A stretch of DNA of 64,000 bases from Planotetraspora thailandica (GTDB taxonomy: Bacteria > Actinomycetota > Actinomycetes > Streptosporangiales > Streptosporangiaceae): NCBI RefSeq assembly GCF_016863335.1, contig NZ_BOOR01000042.1:34457-98456 (forward strand). The letters run 5' to 3'. Of this stretch, positions 7,131-15,705 are shown piece after piece. Made by a program: the position numbers and the translations under genes. How positions within the stretch are numbered: position 1 is the stretch's first letter; every line of letters starts with the position of its first letter. A model generated the notes under the pieces. It was not told where the DNA came from. It saw only the letters and a program-made list of their open reading frames with translations, and ran no database searches.

Positions 7131-9275
7131 CTAGTCGCCGGACGCCTCGATGGCGGCGACGACGGCGTCGGTCGTGATCGGCAGATCCCTGACGCGCACG
7201 CCGACGGCCGCGGTGACCGCGTTGGCGATGGCCGCCGCCGTCGGCCCCTGGGCCGCCTCACCCGCGCCGACGGACGGCGCGCCCGGCGTCTCCACGATCT
7301 CCACCGTGACCTCCGGCGCCTCGCTGAAGCGCAGGATCGGATAGCTCTCCCAGTCGCCGCTGGTGATCCGGCGCCGGTCGAACCGTACGCGCTCCTTCAA
7401 CGTCCAGCTGGCCGACTGGGTGGCGCCGCCCTCGATCTGGTTGCGCACCCCGTCGGGCGTGACGACCAGGCCGACGTCGACGGCGATCGTCAGCCGCCGG
7501 ACCCGGATGTCGGTTTCCGCCTCCACCTCGGCGATGATCGCGCAATAGGCGCCCTTGTCCTTGTAGCGGGCGAATCCGATGCCGAGGCCCGTGCCCTCCG
7601 CCATGGGTCTGCCCCAGCCGGCCGCCGCGGCGGCGCGTTCGAGCACCACACGTCCACGCGGGTCGCGCAGGTGCCTGAGCCGGTATTCGAGGGGGTCGGC
7701 GCCCGCGGCGAGCGCGAGCTCGTCCATGAACGACTCGATGGCGAACACGTTCATGTACGCCCCGAGTGCCCGCATGGCCGACGAGCGGATCGGCGTCTCA
7801 AGCAGCCGGTGGCCGGTGACCCGGCGGTCGGCGAAGTCGTAGATCGGCACCGCACTGCGCACCGTGCCCCAGCCGCTCGCCGCCGGCGGATCGGACGCCG
7901 CCGGATAGTGCAGCGGCCGTTCGAGGTAGGCGCCCGCGAGCAGACCGGGCACGCCCTGGTAGCCGGGGCGGCTGGTGTGGCCCTGGCTCCACACGTCGTA
8001 CCGCCAGGACAGCACCGCGCCCGAATCGTCGACCACCGCGCTCACGTCGGCGGACATGGCAGAGGCGAGTGGCGACCAGGTGAGCTCGTCGTTGCGGCTC
8101 CACTGCACCTGGACGGGCCTCCCCGGCACCTGGCGGGCCAGCAGCACGGCGTCGAACGCGGCGTCGTCGGCGCCGTTGTGGCCGTAACACCCGGCGTTCT
8201 CCGCGTGCTCGACCTCGACCCGCTCCACGTCGAGGTCCAGCGCCTTCGCTATCGCGGCGCGCAGCTGGTGGATGCCCTGGCTGTGGCTCCAGACCGACAG
8301 GGTGTCGTCGTCGTTCCACCGGGCCACGCCGCAGCTCGGCGCGATGGACCCGTGCGCGAGGAAGGGCCGGTTGTAGGTCGCTCCGACCGTGCGGCCCTCA
8401 GGCGCCGGCCCGTCGGCGGTCAGCACCTCGATGGTCTCGTGTGGGCCCGAGCGCAGGAAAGCGGGCAGGTCGTCCTCGTCGGGCAGCGAGTCGTGCTCCT
8501 CCCACGAGGCCGCGTCGCGCAACACCTGTACGGCCCGCATGACCTCGGCCTCGTCGGCTCCGACCACTCCGGCGAACGAGCCGTCCCTGACCACCTGTAC
8601 GGCGATGCCGGCGGAATCTCCCAGCGTCAGCAGCCGAGCCCCCGGCGACGGCGGGCGCAGCACCCTGCCGTACAGCATCCCGGGAAGAGCCAGGTCGTGG
8701 ATGTACCGCGGACGGCCGGCGATCTTGTCGGGCAGGTCGAGCCGTGGCGCGCTCGTGCCGACCAGTGCCGGCCGGTCGCCGCCGGTCACCGGCGCACCGG
8801 GGTCGGCCGGCACGTCGAGGCCGACCACGCCGGCCAGCTCGCCGTACGTCGTGACGTGCTCGGCGCACACGAGCCTGCCGTGCCGTACGGTCACCTGGCC
8901 GGGCTCCACGCCCCAGCGCCGCGCCGCCTCGCGCACGAACGCCGCCCGCACCTGGGCGCAGGCCGCGCGTACGGCGGGAGCCGAGCGCACGATCGACATG
9001 CTGCCGGCCGTGAAACCCTCGTCGGGCCCGCGGGCGGTGTTCGCCGGAGGCATCCTGACCTGCGCGAGGTCGACGCCGAGCTCGTCGGCGGCGACCTGGG
9101 CGAGCGCGGTGAGGATGCCCTGGCCGAGCTCGACCTTGCCGACGCGCACGTCGACCGTGCCGTCCGGGTGGACGGTCACCCAGCGGGACAGCACGGGGTT
9201 GGCCGCCAGGTCGGGCGGCAGCGCGCGCGGCGGGGCGGCCGGCAGGGTGGACGGCAGGGCGCGTTCGACGGTCAT
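7131..9275 (-). CDS. Molybdenum hydroxylase large subunit (xanthine dehydrogenase family), 714 aa
   Basis: Molybdopterin-cytosine-dinucleotide subunit of a two-component hydroxylase. The N-terminal Ald_Xan_dh domain shows VGKVELGQGILTALAQVAADELG; the later MoCo-binding part has GSIAPSCGVARW and CYGHNGADDAAFDA. The C-terminus has GAGEAAQGPTAAAIANAV with the Glu that acts as base in the family. It resembles the large subunits of isoquinoline 1-oxidoreductase and nicotinate dehydrogenase type enzymes, which hydroxylate N-heterocycles or oxidise aldehydes using water. The start ATG overlaps the small-subunit stop (ATGA). No separate FAD subunit is present, so electrons probably pass directly to another acceptor. 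Confidence 0.87.
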   Translation of the reverse strand: MTVERALPSTLPAAPPRALPPDLAANPVLSRWVTVHPDGTVDVRVGKVELGQGILTALAQVAADELGVDLAQVRMPPANTARGPDEGFTAGSMSIVRSAPAVRAACAQVRAAFVREAARRWGVEPGQVTVRHGRLVCAEHVTTYGELAGVVGLDVPADPGAPVTGGDRPALVGTSAPRLDLPDKIAGRPRYIHDLALPGMLYGRVLRPPSPGARLLTLGDSAGIAVQVVRDGSFAGVVGADEAEVMRAVQVLRDAASWEEHDSLPDEDDLPAFLRSGPHETIEVLTADGPAPEGRTVGATYNRPFLAHGSIAPSCGVARWNDDDTLSVWSHSQGIHQLRAAIAKALDLDVERVEVEHAENAGCYGHNGADDAAFDAVLLARQVPGRPVQVQWSRNDELTWSPLASAMSADVSAVVDDSGAVLSWRYDVWSQGHTSRPGYQGVPGLLAGAYLERPLHYPAASDPPAASGWGTVRSAVPIYDFADRRVTGHRLLETPIRSSAMRALGAYMNVFAIESFMDELALAAGADPLEYRLRHLRDPRGRVVLERAAAAAGWGRPMAEGTGLGIGFARYKDKGAYCAIIAEVEAETDIRVRRLTIAVDVGLVVTPDGVRNQIEGGATQSASWTLKERVRFDRRRITSGDWESYPILRFSEAPEVTVEIVETPGAPSVGAGEAAQGPTAAAIANAVTAAVGVRVRDLPITTDAVVAAIEASGD

Positions 9276-9853
9276 GAGGAGGCCTCCGCGTTCACACGCT
9301 CACCGCTGTCTGCGGTCTCGTCACCGGTCTCGTCACCGGGCGGCTCCTCCTGCGCCGAGGGACGGCGGCCGCGCGACTCCCCCGGGACGCCGGGACTGGA
9401 CGCGGCCTTGAGCACGGCCCGCACCACCCGCTGCTGGACGCCGCACCGGCACAGGTTGCGGTCGAGCGCCCGCACGACGGTCTTCTCGTCGGGCGCGGGC
9501 GTCGACTCCAGGAGCGTCGCCGCGCTGACGGCGATGCCGGAGATGCAGAACCCGCACTGCGCGGCCTGCTCCTCCAGCAGCGCCTCCTGCACGGGGTGCA
9601 GCTCGTCGCCGGGCGCGAGGCCCTCGACGGTCACCACGTCACGTCCGGCCGCCGACCACATCGGCACGTCGCACGAGGGCACGACGTCGCCGTCCATGCG
9701 AACGAAGCAGGCGCCGCACAGGCCCAGTCCGCAGCCGAACCGGGTGCCCTTGAGGTCCAGCTCGTTGCGGAGGACGTGGAGCAGCGACGTGTCCGGGTGC
9801 GTCTCGACCCGCACGGGCCTGCCGTTCACCGTGAGCTCGAATGCCTGCGTCAT
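9272..9853 (-). CDS. Molybdenum hydroxylase [2Fe-2S] small subunit, 193 aa
   Basis: The start at ATG 9853 overlaps the regulator stop by four bases. Residues 1-80 are a plant-type ferredoxin fold (FELTVNGRPVRVETHPDTSL) with the cluster motif CGLGLCGAC...C. Residues 85-150 are the second cluster domain with CGFC and CRC (NLCRCGVQQRVVRA). An extra Glu/Pro/Asp-rich tail of about 40 residues at the C-terminus is not part of the usual fold and may be disordered. It passes electrons from the molybdenum site of its partner subunit and belongs to a four-gene operon with VOC, GntR and large subunit. Confidence 0.88.
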   Translation of the reverse strand: MTQAFELTVNGRPVRVETHPDTSLLHVLRNELDLKGTRFGCGLGLCGACFVRMDGDVVPSCDVPMWSAAGRDVVTVEGLAPGDELHPVQEALLEEQAAQCGFCISGIAVSAATLLESTPAPDEKTVVRALDRNLCRCGVQQRVVRAVLKAASSPGVPGESRGRRPSAQEEPPGDETGDETADSGERVNAEASS

Positions 9854-10530
9854 GGGTTCGGTCCTTCGAATACCTCGGGATGCAGGGACAGCTCGATACG
9901 CGTGCGCCTGATGTGGCCGGCGAGGTGGCGTTCCGCGTCGACGGCGTCCCGCCGCTGGATGGCGTCGAGCAGCAGGCGGTGCTCCGCGTTGATGACCCAG
10001 CGCCGCTCCTGCCCGCTGACCTTCATGAAGAGCCGCCGGTAGTGCTGGCTGGAGTTCCACAGGCGGACGACCATCGTGGACAGATGGTCGATCCGGCATC
10101 CGGTGTAGGTCATCAGGTGGAACTCGCGGTCGAGGGCGAGGAACTCGCCGAGACCGGTGTCCGCCTCGATCTTCTCCTGCAACCGCTCCAATTGTTTCAG
10201 GTCGTCCTCGGACAGGTTGGGGATGCTCTCGGTCAGCGCCAGCGGTTCGAGCCGCTCGCGGATCTGGTAGATGACGCTCACCTCGTGCATGCCGAGCTTG
10301 GGGACCCTGGCCCCTTTGTGCGGCACGTTCTCGGTCAGCCCCTCGGCCTCGAGGATCCGCAGGGCCTCGCGCACCGGCAGCCGGCTCGCGCCGAAACGCT
10401 CGGCCACCTCCTCCTGCCTGATGCGCTCCCCCGGGGCGATCTCACCGTCGAGGATGGCCGCGCGCAGGTGACCGGCGATGCGCTGGCTCGCCGCGTCGCC
10501 GCTCGGGGTCTGCCCGTCCTCGTGCCGCAT
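9850..10530 (-). CDS. GntR/FadR-family (FCD) transcriptional regulator, 226 aa
   Basis: N-terminal winged helix (IAGHLRAAILDGEIAPGERIRQEEVAERFGASRLPVREALRILEAEGL) with the classic GntR recognition helix. An all-helical FCD ligand domain follows, with metal-site-like residues DREFHLMTYTG and HRLLLDAI...HLAGHIRR. FCD regulators usually sense small carboxylic acids and repress the neighbouring catabolic genes. The gene is the second of the operon VOC-GntR-small-large (gaps 11, -4 and -4 bp). It is the obvious reader of the two TTGGATCCA boxes at 11065 and 11129 in front of the divergent operons. The inducer is not known. Confidence 0.87.
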   Translation of the reverse strand: MRHEDGQTPSGDAASQRIAGHLRAAILDGEIAPGERIRQEEVAERFGASRLPVREALRILEAEGLTENVPHKGARVPKLGMHEVSVIYQIRERLEPLALTESIPNLSEDDLKQLERLQEKIEADTGLGEFLALDREFHLMTYTGCRIDHLSTMVVRLWNSSQHYRRLFMKVSGQERRWVINAEHRLLLDAIQRRDAVDAERHLAGHIRRTRIELSLHPEVFEGPNP

Positions 10531-10541
10531 GTGTGCCTCCC

Positions 10542-11039
10542 CTACGCCGTCCGGTCGAACGCCTTGCCGCCCGGGTAGGACACGAGCTCGAACTGCATGC
10601 CCCAGGGCGCGAGGAAGTAGACCCAGCGCTGGCCCTCGCTCGGCCCCTTGCTGGCCGTCGGTTCGCCGATCATGGTCACCCCCCGTTCCTTCAGGTACGC
10701 GATCGCCACGTCCAGGTCCTCGACGTACAGGGCGACATGGTGGCCGCCGACGTCGCTGTTCCTGGGGATCTCCGTCCGCTGGTCGGGCGCCGAATACTCG
10801 AACACCTCAAAGACCGCCTGCCCACCACAGCGGAAGAAATGCAGCTCACGCATCACCGCGCGGGGATGCACGTTGAGGTGCTCCGCCATCCAGTCGCCGT
10901 CGTCATGACGGTAGGGGCCCAGGGTGTACATGTACTCGCAGCCGAGGACGTCGACCAGGAATCTGCTCGCCTCCTCGAGATCCGGCACGGTGAAACCGAT
11001 GTGGTCCAGGCGGGTCAGCCCGGGAAGTCCGGCGTCCAT
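10542..11039 (-). CDS. VOC-family (glyoxalase/dioxygenase fold) protein, 165 aa
   Basis: The ATG at 11039 is preferred over an in-frame GTG at 11054 because GGAG lies eight bases before it. Two beta-alpha-beta-beta-beta modules are seen: LTRLDHIGFTVPDLEEASRFLVDVLGCEY and VGGHHVALYVEDLDVAIAYLKERGV. Metal ligand candidates are His13-region DHIGF, HHVALYV and the Glu in WGMQFELVSYPGG. This is the common fold of extradiol dioxygenases, isomerases and lyases. As first gene of the hydroxylase operon it probably acts on the hydroxylated product, but the reaction is not predictable from sequence. Confidence 0.83.
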   Translation of the reverse strand: MDAGLPGLTRLDHIGFTVPDLEEASRFLVDVLGCEYMYTLGPYRHDDGDWMAEHLNVHPRAVMRELHFFRCGGQAVFEVFEYSAPDQRTEIPRNSDVGGHHVALYVEDLDVAIAYLKERGVTMIGEPTASKGPSEGQRWVYFLAPWGMQFELVSYPGGKAFDRTA

Positions 11040-11064
11040 CCTGCAACTCTCCACGAGGGGAACA

Positions 11065-11074
11065 TTGGATCCAA
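11065..11074. promoter_or_regulatory. GntR operator candidate, site 1 (TTGGATCCAA)
   Basis: Perfect 10-bp palindrome located 26 bp upstream of the VOC start. A second copy lies 64 bp away, so one regulator can cover both divergent promoters. Palindromes with this general symmetry are typical of FCD-type GntR regulators. Confidence 0.6.
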
Positions 11075-11127
11075 ATTAGCATAAGAGCTCCTCCGCAAAG
11101 CCGTCCAGACGGCGCGCACGCCTGGAT

Positions 11128-11137
11128 ATTGGATCCA
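11128..11137. promoter_or_regulatory. GntR operator candidate, site 2 (ATTGGATCCA)
   Basis: Second copy of the box, with one arm mismatch compared with site 1, about 46 bp upstream of the E1 start. Shared by position with the divergent hydroxylase operon. Confidence 0.55.
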
Positions 11138-11183
11138 CTTTGTGTCACCCTTGGTTCTCTGCGAACGATTGCATGGGAGAACC

Positions 11184-13364
11184 ATGACCGAGCACCACCG
11201 ACTCGAGCCGTCGGCGCCATGGGTCGAGGTCGTCGCCACCGATTCCGACTGGGACGCAGCCGAGCCCGGCCTGCTCACGTCGATGCTGAGCCAGCTCGTG
11301 CTGATCCGGACCTTCGAGGAATACGTCCTCGACCTAGCCCGCGAGGGCCTGGTCCACGGCCCCGCCCACTCCAGCATCGGGCAGGAGGGCGGCGCGGTCG
11401 GCTCTATCCTGCCGCTCACCAGCCAGGACACCGTGAACGGCTCCCATCGGGGCCACCACCAGTTCGTGGCCAAGGCGCTCGGCCACGTGGAGCCGAAGGG
11501 GATCGACCCCACCAAGGACTTCTCCGCCGAAGTCAGGGCGGTGCTGCTGCGCAGCCTCGCGGAGATCTGCGGCCTCGACCGCGGCTTCAGCCACGGCCGC
11601 GGCGGATCCATGCACCTGCAGTGGAAGGAGGCCGGCGCCATCGGCACCAACGCCATCGTCGGCGGCGGCGTCCCCCTCGCCGCCGGGTCCGCGTGGGCGC
11701 ACCGCCAGGCCGGCACCGACGCCGTCGCGGTCACCTATTTCGGCGACGGCGCGATCAACATCGGATCCACGCTGGAGACGCTCAACCTGGCCTCCGCCTG
11801 GCGCCTGCCCCTGTGCTTCTTCATCGAGAACAACCGCTACGCCGTGTCGACCAACGTCGAGGAGGTCACCGGCGAGCCGCGGCTCTCGGCGCGCGGCCCG
11901 GGTTTCGGGATCGCCAGCTGGAAGGTCGACGGCATGAACCCCCTGGCCGTCCACCTCGCCATGCGGCAGGCCCTGGCCCACATGCGCGGCGGCGACGGCC
12001 CCGCGCTGATCGAGGCCGACGTCTACCGCTACTTCCACCAGAACGGCCCCTTCCCCGGCAGCGCGTTCGGCTACCGGACCAAGGAGGAGGAGCGGGCGTG
12101 GCGCGACCGCGACCCGATCACGCAGCTGACCGCCCACCTCGTCCGGCGGGGCATCCTCACCCGGGAGGAGATCGACGCGACGACGGCGCGGGCCAGGGCG
12201 CTGATGGACGACATCGGCGGCACCCTCCTCGAACCCCTTCCCGGCGGCAAGCCCGGGCAGCGCAGGATCAGGCCGCAGGAGTGGCCCGACCCCGCCTTCG
12301 CCGACGTGGGGGTGCGCGGTGATCTGTCCGAGTTCGCCGGGGCCCGCATGGCCGACCGCGACTGGTTCACCGGCGAGATCGCCGAGGTGAAGTTCATCGA
12401 CGCCGTCGCCCGGGTGATGGCGCGGCGGATGGAGACCGACGCGTCGATCGTCGTGATGGGCGAGGACGTGCACCGGCTCGGCGGCGGCACCAACGGCGCC
12501 ACCAAAGGGCTCAAGCAGGCCCACCCCGACCGGGTGCTCGGCACCCCCATCAGCGAGAACGCCTTCACCGGGCTCGGCGGCGGCATCGCGCTCGACGGCC
12601 GCTTCACCCCCGTCGTCGAGTTCATGTACGCCGATTTCATGTGGGTGGCCGCCGACCAGCTGTTCAACCAGATCGGCAAGGCCAGGCACATGTTCGGCGG
12701 CGACGGCGACGTGCCGTTCGTGCTGCGCAGCAAGGTCGCCATGGGCACGGGATACGGCTCGCAGCACTCGATGGACCCCGCCGGGATCTTCGCGACCGCG
12801 CCGGGCTGGCGCATCGTCGCCCCCTCGACCCCGTTCGACTACGTCGGGCTCATGAACAGCGCCCTGCGCTGCAAGGACCCGGTGGTCGTCCTGGAGCACG
12901 TCGACCTGTACACCTCGACGGGCGAAGGGCCGGCCGACGACTTCGACTACTGCATCCCCGTCGGCAAGGCCGCCGTGCGCAGAACGGGATCGCAGCTCAC
13001 CGTGATCTCCTACCTCGCGATGACGGCCTACGTGCTCGAGGCGGTCGACTCCCTCGGTGACGTCGACGCCGAGGTGATCGACCTGCGCTGGCTCGACCGG
13101 GCGAGCATCGACTGGGACACGATCGGCGCGAGCATCAGGAAGACCAACAACGTGCTCATCGCCGAGCAGGGGGCGCTCGGCACGTCGTACGGCGGCTGGC
13201 TGGCCGATGAGATCCAGCGCAGGTTCTTCGACTGGCTGGACCAGCCGGTGCAGCGGGTGACCGGCGGCGAGGCCTCTCCCAGCATCAGCAAGGTCCTCGA
13301 ACGCGCGGCCATCGCGAGGCACGAGGAAGTGGCCGCCAAGCTGACCGAGATCACGGCGTACTGA
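11184..13364 (+). CDS. Fused alpha-beta E1 component of a 2-oxoacid dehydrogenase complex, 726 aa
   Basis: The ATG at 11184 has GGGAGA upstream. Residues 1-390 are the E1-alpha part with the thiamine diphosphate motif GDG(187-189)...ENN(215-217) and the SHRGHHQF loop. Residues from about 390 are the E1-beta part (VKFIDAVARVMARRMETDASIVVMGEDV... through GGEASPS). The two halves are normally separate proteins in acetoin, pyruvate or branched-chain complexes. It decarboxylates a 2-oxoacid or a similar ketol and passes the acyl group to lipoyl-E2, encoded 12 bp downstream. No E3 gene is in the window, so the housekeeping E3 probably serves it. The substrate is likely a late intermediate of the pathway started by the divergent hydroxylase. 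Confidence 0.86.
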   Translation: MTEHHRLEPSAPWVEVVATDSDWDAAEPGLLTSMLSQLVLIRTFEEYVLDLAREGLVHGPAHSSIGQEGGAVGSILPLTSQDTVNGSHRGHHQFVAKALGHVEPKGIDPTKDFSAEVRAVLLRSLAEICGLDRGFSHGRGGSMHLQWKEAGAIGTNAIVGGGVPLAAGSAWAHRQAGTDAVAVTYFGDGAINIGSTLETLNLASAWRLPLCFFIENNRYAVSTNVEEVTGEPRLSARGPGFGIASWKVDGMNPLAVHLAMRQALAHMRGGDGPALIEADVYRYFHQNGPFPGSAFGYRTKEEERAWRDRDPITQLTAHLVRRGILTREEIDATTARARALMDDIGGTLLEPLPGGKPGQRRIRPQEWPDPAFADVGVRGDLSEFAGARMADRDWFTGEIAEVKFIDAVARVMARRMETDASIVVMGEDVHRLGGGTNGATKGLKQAHPDRVLGTPISENAFTGLGGGIALDGRFTPVVEFMYADFMWVAADQLFNQIGKARHMFGGDGDVPFVLRSKVAMGTGYGSQHSMDPAGIFATAPGWRIVAPSTPFDYVGLMNSALRCKDPVVVLEHVDLYTSTGEGPADDFDYCIPVGKAAVRRTGSQLTVISYLAMTAYVLEAVDSLGDVDAEVIDLRWLDRASIDWDTIGASIRKTNNVLIAEQGALGTSYGGWLADEIQRRFFDWLDQPVQRVTGGEASPSISKVLERAAIARHEEVAAKLTEITAY

Positions 13365-13376
13365 GAGGTCCTGGAC

Positions 13377-14654
13377 ATGGCCAAGCTCCTGCGCATGCCC
13401 GAACTCGCCGCGAACGCGGTCGAGGCCGTCCTTCAGGGATGGCCGATCGCCGAGAACACCCCGTTCGCGGCCGCCGACGTCATCGCCACGGTCGAGACCG
13501 AGAAGGCGGTGGCCGACATCGAGGCCGAGACGCCCGGCGTGATCCTCAAGACCCTCGTCCCCGAAGGCGCCGGGGTCGAGGTCGGCGCGCCCATCGCGGT
13601 CATCGGCGAGCCCGGGGAGCAGATCGCCGACCTGACCGCACTGCTCGCCGAACTCGGCGTGGCGACCCCCGCGATGCCCCCCGCACCCGCCGCCGCCCCG
13701 GCCCCCGCCGCCGCGCCCATAGCCACGCCTTTCCCTACGGCCGGTACGGAGGTTCCCGCGGCGAACGGCACGGGCGGGCGCGTCTTCGCCAGCCCCCTCG
13801 CCCGCCGGATGGCCAGGGACGCCGGCCTGCCGTACGAGCAGATCACCGGCACCGGGCCGAACGGCCGGATCATTCGCAGGGATGTGGAGGCCGCGATCGC
13901 GAGCCGCGCCCAGGCGGCTCCGCCAGCGCCTTCCTCTCCGGTGACGGCCCCCGCACCCCGTACGGCCGGCCCGGCCGGATACACCGATATCCCCCACTCG
14001 CGGATCCGCAGGGCCGTGGCCACCCGGCTGAGCGAGAGCAAGCAGACGATCCCGCACTTCTACCTGCGGGGCACGGCCGAGGCGGGCAGGCTGCTGCGCC
14101 TACGCGAACGGCTCAACGACGGCGCCCGGGTCCGCGTGTCGGTCAACGACCTCGTGGTCAAGGCGGTGGCGGCCACGCACCTCCTCGTGCCGGAGATGAA
14201 CGTGATCTGGACGCCCGACGCGGTCCGGTCGTTCTCCACGGCCGACGTCGCGGTCGCGATCGCGACCGATCGCGGCCTCGTCACTCCCGTACTCAGGGGC
14301 GTCGAACACATGACCGTCACGGCCGTCTCCGCGGCGGTCAGAGACTTCGCCGAGCGGGCGAAGGCCGGGAGGCTGCGCCAGGACGAGCTGGAGGGCGGGA
14401 CGATCAGCGTCACCAACCTCGGCATGTACGGCACGGAGGAGTTCGCGGCCATCGTCAACCCGCCGCATTCGGCGATCCTGGCCGTCGGGGCCGCCCGGGA
14501 GGAGCCGGTGGTCAAGCACGGCAGGCTCCAGGTGGGCACCGTGATGCGGGTGACGTTGTCGGTCGACCACCGGCCGGTCGACGGGGTGGTGGCGGCGGAA
14601 TGGATGCGCACGTTGCTCTCTCTGTTGGACAACCCCCTGCGAATCCTGGCCTGA
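13377..14654 (+). CDS. Dihydrolipoamide acyltransferase (E2), 425 aa
   Basis: Domain order is the classical one. A lipoyl domain spans 1-80 with the modified Lys43 in VETEKAVAD. An Ala/Pro linker spans 95-130. The peripheral subunit-binding domain covers 136-173 (FASPLARRMARDAGL...GTGPNGRIIRRDV). The catalytic domain starts around 195 and ends with DHRPVDG, where His398 and Asp402 are the active-site pair. It transfers the acyl group made by the fused E1 to coenzyme A. It lies 12 bp after E1 in the same transcript. Specificity for acetyl or branched acyl groups cannot be told from sequence alone. Confidence 0.9.
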   Translation: MAKLLRMPELAANAVEAVLQGWPIAENTPFAAADVIATVETEKAVADIEAETPGVILKTLVPEGAGVEVGAPIAVIGEPGEQIADLTALLAELGVATPAMPPAPAAAPAPAAAPIATPFPTAGTEVPAANGTGGRVFASPLARRMARDAGLPYEQITGTGPNGRIIRRDVEAAIASRAQAAPPAPSSPVTAPAPRTAGPAGYTDIPHSRIRRAVATRLSESKQTIPHFYLRGTAEAGRLLRLRERLNDGARVRVSVNDLVVKAVAATHLLVPEMNVIWTPDAVRSFSTADVAVAIATDRGLVTPVLRGVEHMTVTAVSAAVRDFAERAKAGRLRQDELEGGTISVTNLGMYGTEEFAAIVNPPHSAILAVGAAREEPVVKHGRLQVGTVMRVTLSVDHRPVDGVVAAEWMRTLLSLLDNPLRILA

Positions 14655-14768
14655 GACATCGCTAAGGTCGATCGGGTAAACAAATCCTCTGTCGAGCGGA
14701 TTTCTGCCGCGCGGACTATCCGCCGACAGGAGGACCACGGAACCGCGTCAAGCTTGGGGGGATTCCTT

Positions 14769-15629
14769 ATGCAGACCCGCCACATCGGTGACGTTCAAGT
14801 CGGTGAGATCGGCCTGGGCGGCATGGCCATGTCGATCGAAGGACGGCCGGACGAGGCGCGCTCGGTCGCGGCGATCCACGCCGCCCTCGACGCGGGCGTC
14901 ACGCTGATCGACACCGCCGACGCCTATCACCTTTACGCCGACGAGGTCGGCCACAACGAGTCGCTGATCGCACGGGCGCTGGCGAGCTACGGCGGCGACA
15001 CCTCCGACGTGCTCGTCGCCACCAAGGGCGGGCACCTCCGCCCCGGCGACGGCTCCTGGACCGTCGACGGCTCGCCCCAGTACATCAAGCAGGCCGCGGA
15101 CGCCTCGCTCAAGCGGCTGGGCGTGGACGCCATCGGGCTCTATCAGTTCCACCGCCCCGACCCGCGGGTGCCGTACGCGGACTCGGTCGGCGCCATCCGC
15201 GACCTGCTGGACGAGGGCAAGATCCGTATGGCGGGCATCTCGAACGCCGACCCGGACCAGATCCGGCAGGCGAACGAGATCCTCGGCGGCCGCCTGGTCA
15301 GCGTGCAGAACCAGTTCTCGCCGGCCTTCCGGTCGAGCGAGCCCGAGCTGGAGCTGTGCGCCGAAATGGGCATCGCCTTCCTGCCGTGGAGCCCCTTCGG
15401 CGGCATCTCCAGAGCCGGTGAGCTGGGTTCGCGGTTCTCCGCGTTCTCCGAGGTCGCGCAGGCGCACGGCGTGAGCCCGCAGCAGGTGTGCCTCGCGTGG
15501 ATGCTGGCCAAGGCCCCGGTGGTGATCCCGATCCCGGGCTCCTCGCGGCCGGAGACGATCCAGGACTCGGTCAAGGCCGCCGACCTCAAGCTGTCGGCCG
15601 ACGAACTGAGCAGGCTCGACGCGAGCTGA
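14769..15629 (+). CDS. Aldo/keto reductase, 286 aa
   Basis: The ATG at 14769 follows a GGGGGGA ribosome site; an upstream TTG at 14754 would place this site inside the gene. It is a single (beta/alpha)8 barrel. The catalytic tetrad is visible: Asp in LIDTADAY, the Tyr of the same motif, Lys in VLVATKGG and His in LYQFHRPDP. The cofactor end has VIPIPGSSRPETIQDSV for NADPH binding. It reduces carbonyls; the physiological substrate is unknown. It lies 114 bp after E2 and may have its own promoter. A strong bidirectional terminator separates it from glpD. Confidence 0.87.
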   Translation: MQTRHIGDVQVGEIGLGGMAMSIEGRPDEARSVAAIHAALDAGVTLIDTADAYHLYADEVGHNESLIARALASYGGDTSDVLVATKGGHLRPGDGSWTVDGSPQYIKQAADASLKRLGVDAIGLYQFHRPDPRVPYADSVGAIRDLLDEGKIRMAGISNADPDQIRQANEILGGRLVSVQNQFSPAFRSSEPELELCAEMGIAFLPWSPFGGISRAGELGSRFSAFSEVAQAHGVSPQQVCLAWMLAKAPVVIPIPGSSRPETIQDSVKAADLKLSADELSRLDAS

Positions 15630-15644
15630 GCCACCGCGCATACC

Positions 15645-15688
15645 AAACGCCCGGCGATCACGCCCTCTCGCATGATCGCCGGGCGTTT
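15645..15688. terminator. Bidirectional terminator between aldo/keto reductase and glpD
   Basis: Perfect 16-bp stem AAACGCCCGGCGATCA / TGATCGCCGGGCGTTT with a 12-nt loop. The A/T ends of both arms give a short T-run for either direction, which fits two convergent genes. Confidence 0.88.
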
Positions 15689-15705
15689 CGCATCCCGGCC
15701 GCGGG

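Noticed and set aside
11334..14057. 907-aa open frame on the minus strand across the E1/E2 genes
   Set aside because: It is the antisense shadow of two clear enzymes, rich in Gly/Arg/Ala with no domain sense.
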